DNA of 64,000 nt from Pseudomonas persica (GTDB lineage: Bacteria; Pseudomonadota; Gammaproteobacteria; Pseudomonadales; Pseudomonadaceae): NCBI RefSeq assembly GCF_900291015.1, contig NZ_OLKL01000008.1:79089-143088 (forward strand), in the 5' to 3' direction. This document shows positions 29,316 to 37,529 of this stretch, piece by piece (position 1 is the first letter of the stretch; each line of letters begins with the position of its first letter). Both the position numbers and the translations under genes were made by a program. A model generated the notes under the pieces. It saw nothing but the letters and a program-made list of their open reading frames with translations. It did not search any database and was not told the DNA's origin.

Positions 29316-29611
29316 AGCGAGTGCTGGCGGGGGTGCTGGCGGGGGTGCTGGCGCTGGTGCTGCTCGGTGGCTGTGCCACGGTGCGTACGCTGGATGCCAA
29401 CAAGCCCGGGGCGCCGGTGGTGTATGCCGGTACCCGGCTGGATTTGTATGTGATCAATGGCGGGTGCTGCCCGCGGGATCGGTATGGGGCTGAAGCACCG
29501 GCGTACCCGGGGCTGGACCTGCCGGGGAGCATGCTGCTCGATACCCTGTTGTTGCCGTTGTCGCTGCTCACAGCGGCCGGTGTCGGTTTTCAGGCCACCG
29601 GTGGCCTGTGA
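29312..29611 (+). CDS. YceK/YidQ-like small lipoprotein
   Basis: 99-aa lipoprotein. The signal [21 protein letters not shown] has a lipobox (LGGC) with Cys21 as the acylated residue. The mature part [45 protein letters not shown] matches the YceK/YidQ pattern (GG.CC....G.......D.P.S...D....P). The start is a TTG at 29312 overlapping the ubiX stop (TTGA), so translation should be coupled. Function of the family is not known. Confidence 0.82.
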   Translation: MKRVLAGVLAGVLALVLLGGCATVRTLDANKPGAPVVYAGTRLDLYVINGGCCPRDRYGAEAPAYPGLDLPGSMLLDTLLLPLSLLTAAGVGFQATGGL

Positions 29612-29780
29612 GGGCCCTTTCGCGGGTGAACCCGCTCCCACAAGGATTGCACCGTGCTCAGGTCTGATGAAGTGCCTGTGGGAGCTGGCTTGCCGGCGAT
29701 AGGGCCATAACAGGATAACCACCAGCATGAATGCACTGGGTTCCCTGTGGGAGCGGGTTTACCCGCGAAGAGGCCCTGGC
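29612..29780. repeat. REP cluster downstream of lipoprotein gene
   Basis: Three units: facing pair at 29614-29643 (GGGTTCACCCGCG type) and 29676-29700 (CTGGCTTGCCGGCGAT type), and a third at 29744-29775 (GGGTTTACCCGCGAAGAGG). Mixed subtypes in one cluster. Confidence 0.85.
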
Positions 29781-29789
29781 AGGTGAAGC

Positions 29790-30434
29790 CTAGATCTTGC
29801 CCAACTTGCGCAACTCATCCGACTCCACAATCCGCACCCCGTCTTCTTCCTCCAGGGCCAGCCGCCACAGCGCGCGGGCCAGGGTACAAGCCTCGATCCC
29901 CCGATACTTCCCGGGTATCAGCTTGGAAAACGGCGAAGCCAACTGTTCGCCGAGCCGCGGCTCGACCCGCTCGCCCAGCAGCAACGACGGCCGCACGATG
30001 GTCAGCTGCGGCCAATCCTGGGCCTTGAGTGCCTCTTCCATCTCGCCCTTGACCCGGTTGTAGAAAATCGACGATTTCGGGTCGGCGCCCAACGCACTGA
30101 CCACCAGCAGATGCCGCGCGCCCAACTCCCGGGCACGCTTGCTGAACGCCACTACCATATCCAGGTCCACCGCACGGAAGGCCGATTCGGAGCCGGCCTG
30201 CTTCAGCGTGGTGCCCAGGCAGCAATAGGCGATATCGACTCGCCCGGCCAGCTGTGGGAGGAACACCGCCGGGTCGCCCACCGGGTTTTCCAGGTGCGGG
30301 TGCTCGGCCAGTGGCCGGCGGGTAGGCGCCAGTACGCGGGTGATGGTTGGCTCATTGAGCAGGCGGTCGAGCAGGTGTTCACCTGTAAGACCCGTGGCAC
30401 CGGCAAGCAGGACATGCTGAGGCGTCAAATACAT
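29790..30434 (-). CDS. NAD(P)-binding Rossmann-fold protein (atypical SDR)
   Basis: 214-aa protein with an N-terminal dinucleotide-binding motif [19 protein letters not shown] and further NAD(P)H-binding features: [65 protein letters not shown] with a Y-N-R-V-K-G active-site-like Tyr/Lys pair, and [13 protein letters not shown]. The group includes HTATIP2-like and NmrA-like reductases. No substrate can be named. It shares an orientation with the MORN/C13 gene upstream, 27 nt apart, and may be in its operon. Confidence 0.85.
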   Translation of the reverse strand: MYLTPQHVLLAGATGLTGEHLLDRLLNEPTITRVLAPTRRPLAEHPHLENPVGDPAVFLPQLAGRVDIAYCCLGTTLKQAGSESAFRAVDLDMVVAFSKRARELGARHLLVVSALGADPKSSIFYNRVKGEMEEALKAQDWPQLTIVRPSLLLGERVEPRLGEQLASPFSKLIPGKYRGIEACTLARALWRLALEEEDGVRIVESDELRKLGKI

Positions 30435-30461
30435 GATGTCTCTCCCTTGTTACACACAAGC

Positions 30462-32195
30462 TTAGTGGCTGCCGGGCGTTTCCGCCTGTTCCCCCACGTT
30501 GGCCTGTGCGGCGTTACGCAATGCTTCTTCGGCCTGCTGCCGGCGCAGGTGCTGCCAGTGCTCAAGCACCCTCGGCGGCGCCCACAGCTGCGGTTCGGAG
30601 GCCTCGAAACCTTCCCTTTGTTCTCTTTCGGCAACGCTGGCGCGCGCCAGTTCAAACGCCTGTTTCAGGTCGTCGGTCTGGTTCAGTGCTTCGGCGAACA
30701 GGGCGTCGCCAAAGTAGGTGAAATCGGCTTCTTCCGAGCAACCGAAGGACACACGGTCGGCCCGGGCGGCGGTCATGATCAGCGTGCGCTCATCCTTGAG
30801 CGGGGCGATATAGCCCCCTGAATAGCAGGCGGATATGACGATGACCTTGTCGCGCTCCTTCAGCGGCGCCAGGGCGCTGGCCAGTTCGTCGGCGGACAGG
30901 TCGGCCAGTTGCAGGCGCGGCTGGTCGAGCACCAGTTGGTGGTCATGGCTGCCATGGCTGGTGAGGTAGATGAACACCAGGTCTTCGGGGCCGCTGCGCT
31001 CGGCCAGGGTGCGGGCGGCGCGGGTGAGGTTCTCACGTGTGGCCATGGGGCGGGTGGTCATGTGGTCGCGGTGGTTGACCAGGGTCACCTGGCCACGGGC
31101 GCCAAAGCGCACCTTGAGCATGTTGCTGACGTAGTCGGCCTCGCGCAGGAACACGCTCTGCTGGCCATCGCCGGCTACCACCAGGCTGTAGAGCTGGACC
31201 GGTGGCGCCGAGCGCGGTACCCGGGCCAGCGCCTCGTCCAGCAGCCGGCCCTGATTGAGCAAAGCCAGGTCCAACGGGTCGGGCAACAGCTTGCCGTTCT
31301 GGTCGCGTACGCGCACGCCGTTGCTCCAGGTGCCGCTTTCGACCTTGCCGTTGGCCAGGATCAGCTGGCCCTGGCCGTGGTAGGCGTCGTTGAGGAAGCC
31401 GCCGATGTACTTGCTGCCGTCGGCCAGTTGCAGGCTGCCCTGGCCCGACAGGCGCCAGTCGGCGAAGGTGCCCTTGTAGTGGCTGCCGTCGCTGCCCAGC
31501 AGTTCGCCTTCACCGACCAGCGAGCCGTCCTTGAATTCGCCGATCCACACATCACCCTCGGTGTTTTCGTAGCGGCCACGGCCCTCCAGGCGATTGTCCT
31601 TGAACTCGCCGATGTACTGCTCGCCGTCGACGCTGTCGTAGGTGCCACTGCCTTCCAGCTGGCCGTTGATGAAGCGGCCGCTGAACTGGTTGCCGCTGGC
31701 ATCGCTGCGCACCCCGGCACCGTTGGGCTTGCCCTTGGCGAACAGGCCCTGGTAACGGCTGCCGTCGGCCAGCTCCAGCTCGCCGGCGCCTTCGTACAGG
31801 TCGTCCTTGAACTGGCCGCGGTAGGTCTGGTCGGCTTGCTTGAGGGTGCCTTCGCCGTCGCGGCGGCCGTGGCTGAAGGTGCCGGCATAGTGGCTGCCCG
31901 GGGTGGTCAGCTCACCCAGCCCCTGGAACAGCCCAGCGGCGAACTGACCGCGGTACACCTCGCCGTTGCGCCCGTGCCACTCACCTTGGCCGTGCCATTG
32001 GCCGTCCTTGAAGCTGCCGGCGTACCAGCTGCCGTTGGGGTAGTCGATGCGGCCCTCGCCTTGCAGCAGGCCATCGACCACCTGCCCCCGGTACCGCCCA
32101 CCATCAGGCAGGCGCGCGTCCGGCGGGAGCAGCGATTCACCGTCGCCGCAGGCGGCGAGCAGCAGGACCAGGGTGATGGGGAGCAGTGGACGCAT
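30462..32195 (-). CDS. Lipoprotein with MORN repeats and a C13 (legumain/caspase-like) peptidase domain
   Basis: 577-aa exported lipoprotein: lipobox LLLAACGDG with Cys16 as the acyl site. Residues about 30-300 are ten or more MORN-type repeats (G.Y.GQ...GL.QGEG.., with forms such as YRGQFKDDLYEGAGELEL and YIGEFKDNRLEGRG). Residues about 330-540 resemble peptidase family C13: SLVVAGDGQQSVFLREADYVSNML, then the histidine in FIYLTSHGSHDHQL (near 415) and the cysteine in VIVISACYSGGYI (near 456), the clan CD His-Cys dyad. Both catalytic residues are kept, so it is probably an active cysteine peptidase in the periplasm or on the outer membrane. Its substrate is unknown. MORN repeats elsewhere bind lipids or act as scaffolds. 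Confidence 0.88.
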   Translation of the reverse strand: MRPLLPITLVLLLAACGDGESLLPPDARLPDGGRYRGQVVDGLLQGEGRIDYPNGSWYAGSFKDGQWHGQGEWHGRNGEVYRGQFAAGLFQGLGELTTPGSHYAGTFSHGRRDGEGTLKQADQTYRGQFKDDLYEGAGELELADGSRYQGLFAKGKPNGAGVRSDASGNQFSGRFINGQLEGSGTYDSVDGEQYIGEFKDNRLEGRGRYENTEGDVWIGEFKDGSLVGEGELLGSDGSHYKGTFADWRLSGQGSLQLADGSKYIGGFLNDAYHGQGQLILANGKVESGTWSNGVRVRDQNGKLLPDPLDLALLNQGRLLDEALARVPRSAPPVQLYSLVVAGDGQQSVFLREADYVSNMLKVRFGARGQVTLVNHRDHMTTRPMATRENLTRAARTLAERSGPEDLVFIYLTSHGSHDHQLVLDQPRLQLADLSADELASALAPLKERDKVIVISACYSGGYIAPLKDERTLIMTAARADRVSFGCSEEADFTYFGDALFAEALNQTDDLKQAFELARASVAEREQREGFEASEPQLWAPPRVLEHWQHLRRQQAEEALRNAAQANVGEQAETPGSH

Positions 32196-32330
32196 GGCGA
32201 GAACCGGGCAATAGGTCTGCCGAGTATGCCGCAGAATGGGGGGGGTGAGACAGACATGGCATAAGCAGATGAATCATGCTTCGCCAGCTTTTTGCAGGAG
32301 TAACTGGCTGCTTGGAATCTGAAACTGGCG

Positions 32331-32486
32331 CGGTCCCTGTGGGGGGCTTTAGCCGCGAACACCGGCGAAGCCGGTGCCATGCACCGCGTGGCCTTCTTCG
32401 CGGGTAAACCCGCTCCCACAGGATTTGTGCTCCCCTTGGGCCTTGTGCAATACCTGTGGGAGCTGGCTTGCCGGCGATGAGGCCGG
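32331..32486. repeat. REP cluster; left member of a 70-nt direct repeat
   Basis: REP units at about 32338-32360 (GGCTTTAGCCGCG variant), 32393-32422 and 32452-32482. The stretch 32353-32422 is repeated at 33127-33196 with 69 of 70 positions equal and in the same orientation. The two copies bracket the small gene at 32497-32763 and its leader. Confidence 0.85.
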
Positions 32487-32496
32487 ACGACTCGAC

Positions 32497-32763
32497 TCAA
32501 TGCCAGGTGATATCCCCGGTCTGGCGATGCAACAGCAACTCGGCCAGCGCCTTGGTCATCTGTACGTGATGCACCGCGTTGACCAGCATGTTGATACCTG
32601 GCTCACCAGCATTGGCGCAGATGTATTCGTCCAGGGTGTCTTCGATGCCAGTCATCAGCTGGAGAGCATGGATCACGGCGTCTACCGAGGGCATGTCCTG
32701 GTTGATGGTGTAGAAGGGGCGGGAAGTCAGTGTTTTCGGTGGATCGGGGACAATCTTTTTCAT
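32497..32763 (-). CDS. Small Pseudomonas protein with KIVPDPP N-terminus (88 aa)
   Basis: 88-aa product beginning MKKIVPDPPKTLTSRPFYTI and continuing as two predicted helices (SVDAVIHALQLMTGIEDTLDEYI and INMLVNAVHHVQMTKALAELLLHR). The opening motif is shared with the 43-aa product at 6293-6424. It resembles the Pseudomonas DUF6124/DUF3077 kind of small protein, from memory, with no known role. The ATG at 32761-32763 has GTGAG about 8 nt upstream; a GTG two codons earlier is possible. The leader upstream is an elaborate foldable element (32764-32966), and the gene with its leader sits between two direct repeats. Confidence 0.75.
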   Translation of the reverse strand: MKKIVPDPPKTLTSRPFYTINQDMPSVDAVIHALQLMTGIEDTLDEYICANAGEPGINMLVNAVHHVQMTKALAELLLHRQTGDITWH

Positions 32764-32966
32764 GATCACAACTCACACGTCGGTTCAGAAAAAAGTCACC
32801 ACTACGTCCTTTCTCACGGGATAAGGTGGCGACCGTGCACGGGGTGAGAAACCCGAGGACGTGTGAGCTCGGCCAGACCTAAGCCTGCCCGTGCACGGCT
32901 GCCATGACGAATGCCGCAATCACACATCTTCGGGTTTCTCACGCCCGGTCACCAAACATGGCGACC
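32764..32966 (-). promoter_or_regulatory. Structured mRNA leader, candidate strand-exchange switch (copy 2)
   Basis: Read on the minus strand: hairpin P0 (32966-32960 with 32953-32947, 7 bp, 6-nt loop); arm A' (32942-32920, GTGAGAAACCCGA...GTGTGA); S5 (32903-32888) pairing with S3 (32843-32825) through CGTGCACGGG/CCCGTGCACG; a 5-bp hairpin with TTAG loop directly after S5 (32887-32874); arm A (32866-32844), complementary to A' over about 22 of 23 positions. GTGAGAAA recurs right after S3 (32817-32810, D1), and GACGTGTGAG (32781-32772, D2) overlaps the Shine-Dalgarno region and is perfectly complementary to CTCACACGTC in A (32867-32858). Layout and spacings match copy 1 at 6065-6292. Confidence 0.72.
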
Positions 32967-33110
32967 CTGCGACGGTATCCCTGAGGTGTTTCCCCGACAA
33001 TGGAGCGACTTCCGACAGGCTCGTAGGATAATTCGCTAGATGATCCAACCTGAAGCATTTGGTCTCAGGTTCGGAAATGTCTTACATCCCTTGAGCCTTG
33101 TACGGTACTT

Positions 33111-33197
33111 GTGGGAGCGGGCGTGCCCGCGAACACCGGCGAAGCCGGTGCCATGCACCGTGTGGCCTTCTTCGCGGGTAAACCCGCTCCCACAGGT
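33111..33197. repeat. REP pair; right member of the 70-nt direct repeat
   Basis: REP units at 33111-33132 (GCGGGCGTGCCCGCG) and 33168-33197 (GGGTAAACCCGCTCCC), with gaacaccggcgaagccggtg between them. 33127-33196 repeats 32353-32422 with one mismatch. Confidence 0.88.
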
Positions 33198-33253
33198 TTC
33201 TGCGCTGCCTTTGCGGCTGATGCAGTACCTGTAGGAACAGGATGCGAACGCAA

Positions 33254-34342
33254 TCAGCGCATGCTCGGCGAAACGATGATCTTCACGTTCTGCTCCTTAT
33301 TGTTCACCAACTCCTCAAAGCCCAGCTCGACAATCTGCTCCAGCCCGATCCGCCCGGTCACCAGCGGGCGAATGTCCAGACGCCCATCGGCAATGAAGGC
33401 AATCACATCGGCAAACTCGCCGTTGTAGGCCAACGCCCCCAGCACCTGTTTCTCGGTGGACACCAGTTCGAAGAAGTTGAACTCGCTGGGTTCTTCGAAT
33501 ATCCCCACCAGCACGCACTTGCCCGCCTTGCGGATAGTGTCGATGGCCAGCTTGGCCGTGTGCTTGTTGCCGATGCATTCGAAACTCACATCCGCCCCCA
33601 GCCCGGCAGTCAGCTTGTGGATCTCTGCCAGGGCATCGCACTGGCTGGGGTCCAGCACCACGCTGGCGCCAACTTCTTTAGCCTTGGCCTTGCGCGCCGA
33701 GGACATTTCCAGGGCAATCACCTGCGCCGCCCCCGCTGCCTTGGCACACATGATGGTGCACAGGCCGATGGTGCCGGCGCCGACCACCACCACGGTCTGG
33801 CCTAGCAGGCTACCGGCCTTTTTCACCGCATGCATGCCCACCGCCAGCGGCTCGATCAGCGCCCCGGCCTCCGGCGGAAAGCCCTGCGGTAGCCGATACA
33901 GCAGGTTGGCAGGCACGTTGACCAACTCGGCGAAGGCGCCGTTGTTCATCAGGCCGGTGAAGGCCAGGCGCTCGCAGATGTTGTACATGCCGTGGGTGCA
34001 GTAGTAGCAGGTGCCGCAATGTTGGCAGGCGTCCGCAGCCACCGGGTCACCGACGGCAAAACCTTCCACGCCTTCACCCAGCTTGGCAATCTGGCCGCAG
34101 AACTCATGGCCGAGAATGCACTGGCCCTGAATGCCGGTCAGCGGGTGCGGTGCCTCCACCGGGATGAATACCGGGCCGGCGACGTATTCGTGCAGGTCGG
34201 AGCCGCAGATGCCGCACCAGTCCACCTTGATCTGCACCCATCCGGGCGCAGGATCGGCCGGTAGGGGCACCTGTTCGACGCGAATGTCATTGCGGCCATG
34301 CCAGACGGCGGCGCGCATGTGGGTGTGGCTCAGGTCGTTCAT
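33254..34342 (-). CDS. bdh: 2,3-butanediol dehydrogenase (zinc-containing MDR family)
   Basis: Oxidises 2,3-butanediol to acetoin with NAD, feeding the acetoin pathway next to it. 362 aa, medium-chain dehydrogenase. Catalytic-zinc motifs CGICGSDLHEY and GHEFCGQI; structural-zinc cysteines in CQHCGTCYYCTHGMYNIC; NAD site VVVVGAGTIGLCTIMCAKAAGA. The segment GPVFIPVEAPHPLTG is a marker of butanediol dehydrogenases. Last gene of the aco cluster, 28 nt after acoC. Confidence 0.93.
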   Translation of the reverse strand: MNDLSHTHMRAAVWHGRNDIRVEQVPLPADPAPGWVQIKVDWCGICGSDLHEYVAGPVFIPVEAPHPLTGIQGQCILGHEFCGQIAKLGEGVEGFAVGDPVAADACQHCGTCYYCTHGMYNICERLAFTGLMNNGAFAELVNVPANLLYRLPQGFPPEAGALIEPLAVGMHAVKKAGSLLGQTVVVVGAGTIGLCTIMCAKAAGAAQVIALEMSSARKAKAKEVGASVVLDPSQCDALAEIHKLTAGLGADVSFECIGNKHTAKLAIDTIRKAGKCVLVGIFEEPSEFNFFELVSTEKQVLGALAYNGEFADVIAFIADGRLDIRPLVTGRIGLEQIVELGFEELVNNKEQNVKIIVSPSMR

Positions 34343-34370
34343 TGTTGTTCTCCAGGCTCACGGAAAAGGC

Positions 34371-35477
34371 TTAGTGCTTGCGCAGGAACGCGAGCAGTTG
34401 CTGGTTGACCTGTTCGGCCGCTTCCATCTGCACCATGTGGCCGGCCTCAGGCAGTACCAGCACTTCAGCCTCCAGCCCTTCGGCATGACTGGCGGGGATG
34501 ATCGCGTCCTTGCCGCCCCACACCACCAATGCCGGATGCTGCCCCAGCACCCCGCGCAGGTCATGGCGCTGGCGGTCGCCTTCGGCGATGGCCAATGCCA
34601 GCAGGCGCAACGCTTCGTCCACCCCTTCCAGGCGCTTGAACTTGAGCATGTCCTCCAGCATCTGCCGGGTGACCAGGGCCGGGTCGGCAAACAGCTGCAC
34701 CATCTGCGGCTTGAGGGCATTGCGGTTGGCGGCAGTGACAAAACCTTGCAGGTACTGCCCGTTGATCGCCTCGCCCAGCCCGGCGCTGGCCACCAGGCTC
34801 AGGCTGGCCACCCGCTGCGGTGCCAGGCGCGCCACGTTCAGGCTGACCGCGCCGCCCATGGAGTGGCCGGCCAGGTGGGCCTTGGCGATGTCCAGGTGGT
34901 CGAGCAGGGCCAGCACGGTTTCGCTCAGTTCATCCAGGTCGCCGCGTTGCAGGGCTTTGCCCGACTCGCCATGCCCCGGCAGGTCGAGGGCGATCACCCG
35001 CCGCTCGGCTGCCAACGCCGGGTGGTTGAACAGCCAGTTGTTCAGGTCACCACCAAAGCCGTGCACCAGCACCAGCGGCGTGCCGCCTTCGCCCAACTCG
35101 AACCAGCGCAGCAGGCGACCGCCCACTTGCGCCTTCTGCGGCGCTGGGCCCTGGGCCTGGTCGGTGCCACCTTCGGCGACGAACTCGGCCTGGAAGCGCT
35201 GGACCACGGCATCGATCTCAGACTCATCGGCTTCGCCTTCAACCACTACCGCCAGCAGCGCGCCAACCGGCAGGGTCTCATCGGGCTGGGCTACCAGACG
35301 GCGCAGCACACCGCTGAACGGCGCCTCGACGCTGCTGCTGATCTTGTCGGTCTCGACGTCCAGCACCTCGTCGCCCTTGTTGATTTCGTCACCTTCCTGC
35401 TTGAGCCAGGTGTCCACCCGGCCCTCGGTCATCGACAGGCCCCACTTGGGCATGGTCAGGGTATGGATCTGGCTCAT
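34371..35477 (-). CDS. acoC: Acetoin dehydrogenase E2 (dihydrolipoamide acetyltransferase, lipoyl-alpha/beta hydrolase form)
   Basis: 368-aa E2 component of the acetoin dehydrogenase complex, cleaving acetoin to acetyl-CoA and acetaldehyde with AcoAB. Residues 1-80 are a lipoyl domain with the lipoylated lysine K45 in VETDKISSSV. From about residue 130 the rest is an alpha/beta hydrolase fold: LVLVHGFGGDLNNW (oxyanion loop), nucleophile elbow AGHSMGGAVSLN, and a C-terminal histidine in PEAGHMVQ. This replaces the usual 2-oxoacid acyltransferase catalytic domain and is typical of Pseudomonas and Ralstonia AcoC. It overlaps acoB by 4 nt. Confidence 0.93.
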   Translation of the reverse strand: MSQIHTLTMPKWGLSMTEGRVDTWLKQEGDEINKGDEVLDVETDKISSSVEAPFSGVLRRLVAQPDETLPVGALLAVVVEGEADESEIDAVVQRFQAEFVAEGGTDQAQGPAPQKAQVGGRLLRWFELGEGGTPLVLVHGFGGDLNNWLFNHPALAAERRVIALDLPGHGESGKALQRGDLDELSETVLALLDHLDIAKAHLAGHSMGGAVSLNVARLAPQRVASLSLVASAGLGEAINGQYLQGFVTAANRNALKPQMVQLFADPALVTRQMLEDMLKFKRLEGVDEALRLLALAIAEGDRQRHDLRGVLGQHPALVVWGGKDAIIPASHAEGLEAEVLVLPEAGHMVQMEAAEQVNQQLLAFLRKH

Positions 35478-36496
35478 GCGGCACTCCTTGCAGCTTCGAT
35501 CACTTTACGTACCGCAGCCTCGATCTTCGCCGCGTCAGGGATGTACAGGTCTTCCAGGGCATCGGAGAACGGCACAGGAGTATGCGGGGCGGTGACCATT
35601 TCGATCGGGCCCCTGAGCGCACCGAAGGCCTTCTGTGCCACCAGCGCGCTGATATCGGTGGCCATGGAGCAACGCGGGTTGGCTTCGTCGATCACCACCA
35701 GGCGGCCGGTCTTTTCCACGCTTTCCAGAATGCTGTCTTCGTCCAGCGGGCTGGTGGTGCGCAGGTCCAGCACCTCGCAGTCGATACCCTGGCGGGCCAG
35801 GTTGTTGGCGGCTTCCAGCGCCACATGCACCATGCGGCCATAGGTGACCAGGGTCACGTCGTCGCCATCGCGCAGGAAGTTGGCTTCGCCGAACGGCACG
35901 GTGTAGACCTCTTCCGGCACCTCGCCTTGCATGCTGTACAGCAGCTTGTGCTCGCAGAAGATCACCGGGTCGTTGTCGCGGATCGCCTGGATCAGCAGGC
36001 CCTTGGCATCGTACGGCGAGGACGGGCAGACCACCTTCAGGCCGGGAATGTGTGTCCACAGCGAGGTGAGCATCTGCGAGTGTTGGGCCGCCGCACGCAG
36101 GCCGGCACCGTACATGGTGCGCATCACCAGCGGGGTGACCGCCTTGCCGCCGAACATGTAGCGGAACTTGGCGGCCTGGTTGAGGATCTGGTCCAGGCAG
36201 CAGCCGGCGAAGTCGACGAACATCAGCTCGCACACCGGGCGCAGGCCCTGGGTGGCGGCACCGACGGCGGCGCCGACGTAACCGATTTCCGACAGCGGCG
36301 CGTCGAGCACGCGCCCCGGGAACTGGTGGTACAGGCCCTTGGTCACGCCCAGCACGCCACCCCAGGCGTCATCCTCGCCGGGGGCACCGGCGCCGCCGGC
36401 GACGTCTTCGCCAATGATGAACACCGTGTTGTCGCGGCGCATTTCCTGGGCCAGGGCTTCGTTGATGGCCTGCTGGTAGCTGATCTTTCTTGCCAT
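35474..36496 (-). CDS. acoB: Acetoin dehydrogenase E1, beta subunit
   Basis: 340-aa beta subunit of the thiamine-diphosphate E1. Transketolase pyrimidine-binding domain with FIIGEDVAGGAGAPGEDDAWGGVLGVTKGL, DAPLSEIGYVGAAVGAATQGLRPVCELMFVDF and the C-terminal domain ATYGRMVHVALEAANNL. The E in APLSEI is the residue that activates the cofactor. Downstream of acoA by 33 nt and overlapping acoC by 4 nt. Confidence 0.95.
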   Translation of the reverse strand: MARKISYQQAINEALAQEMRRDNTVFIIGEDVAGGAGAPGEDDAWGGVLGVTKGLYHQFPGRVLDAPLSEIGYVGAAVGAATQGLRPVCELMFVDFAGCCLDQILNQAAKFRYMFGGKAVTPLVMRTMYGAGLRAAAQHSQMLTSLWTHIPGLKVVCPSSPYDAKGLLIQAIRDNDPVIFCEHKLLYSMQGEVPEEVYTVPFGEANFLRDGDDVTLVTYGRMVHVALEAANNLARQGIDCEVLDLRTTSPLDEDSILESVEKTGRLVVIDEANPRCSMATDISALVAQKAFGALRGPIEMVTAPHTPVPFSDALEDLYIPDAAKIEAAVRKVIEAARSAA

Positions 36497-36529
36497 GGTG
36501 ATTCTCCTGTTGTTCTTGTAATCCGCGGC

Positions 36530-37507
36530 TCAGGGGTAGGCGACGTAGACGTCGGTGAGCAGGTCGGCGGGCTGTGGCTTGGGATCGGACTTGGCGCGGC
36601 GCACGGCGTCTTCGATCAGGTCCTCGACGCGGGCGTCGATGGCGTCCAGTTGCTCGGTCGTGAGCAGGCCGGTGCGGGTGGTCTTGTTGCGGAACTGCAT
36701 GAGGCAGTCGCGGGATTCGCGCAGGTTCTTCACTTCATCGGGGGCGCGGTAGGTTTGTGCATCGCCTTCGAAATGGCCGTAATAGCGGCTGAGCTTGACC
36801 TCGATCAGCGAGGGACCTTGCCCGGAGCGGGCACGCTCGATGGCGGCACCGGCGGCCTCGTACACGGCAAAGAAGTCGAAACCGTCGATGGTGACGCCTG
36901 GCATGCCGAAACCGGCGGCGCGGTCGGCAATGTGGTCGCAGGCCACCGACCAGTTGGAGGCGGTGGCCTCGGCGTAGCCGTTGTTCTCGGCGACGAAGAT
37001 GCACGGCAGGTTCATGATCGATGCCATGTTCATGGCCTCGAACACGGCGCCTTCGTTGGAGGCACCGTCGCCGAAGAAGGCCACCGACACATCGTCACGG
37101 CCCTTGAGCTTGGCTGCCAGCGCCGCACCGGCCACCAGCGGAGCACCGGCGCCGACGATGCCGTTGGCGCCGAGCATGCCCTTTTCCAGGTCGGCGATGT
37201 GCATGGAGCCACCCTTGCCGCCGCACACGCCGGTCTTCTTGCCGTAGATCTCGGCCATCATGCCGTATACATCCACACCCTTGGCGATGCAGTGGCCATG
37301 GCCACGGTGGGTCGAGGCGATGCAGTCGCTGTCGCGCAGGTGGGCCATGACGCCGGCGGCGGAAGCCTCTTCGCCGGCATACAGGTGGACGAAGCCGGGG
37401 ATCTCGCCGGTGGCGAACTCCACGTGCAGGCGTTCTTCGAAGGCGCGGATGGTGCGCATCACTTCATAGGCATGCAGCAATTGTTCGGTACTGAGTTGAT
37501 TGGACAT
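36530..37507 (-). CDS. acoA: Acetoin dehydrogenase E1, alpha subunit
   Basis: 325-aa alpha subunit of E1 with the diphosphate-binding domain. Motifs: HLYAGEEASAAGVMAHLRDSDCIASTHRGHGH, MHIADLEKGMLGANGIVGAGAPLVAGAALAAK, and the ThDP motif FFGDGASNEGAVFEAMNMASIMNLPCIFVAENN. The start is ATG 37505-37507 (MSNQLSTEQLLH); a longer frame overlaps acoX and is not used. Follows acoX by 22 nt. Confidence 0.95.
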   Translation of the reverse strand: MSNQLSTEQLLHAYEVMRTIRAFEERLHVEFATGEIPGFVHLYAGEEASAAGVMAHLRDSDCIASTHRGHGHCIAKGVDVYGMMAEIYGKKTGVCGGKGGSMHIADLEKGMLGANGIVGAGAPLVAGAALAAKLKGRDDVSVAFFGDGASNEGAVFEAMNMASIMNLPCIFVAENNGYAEATASNWSVACDHIADRAAGFGMPGVTIDGFDFFAVYEAAGAAIERARSGQGPSLIEVKLSRYYGHFEGDAQTYRAPDEVKNLRESRDCLMQFRNKTTRTGLLTTEQLDAIDARVEDLIEDAVRRAKSDPKPQPADLLTDVYVAYP

Positions 37508-37529
37508 CTTGTTGTTCTCCAGGGTTGTC

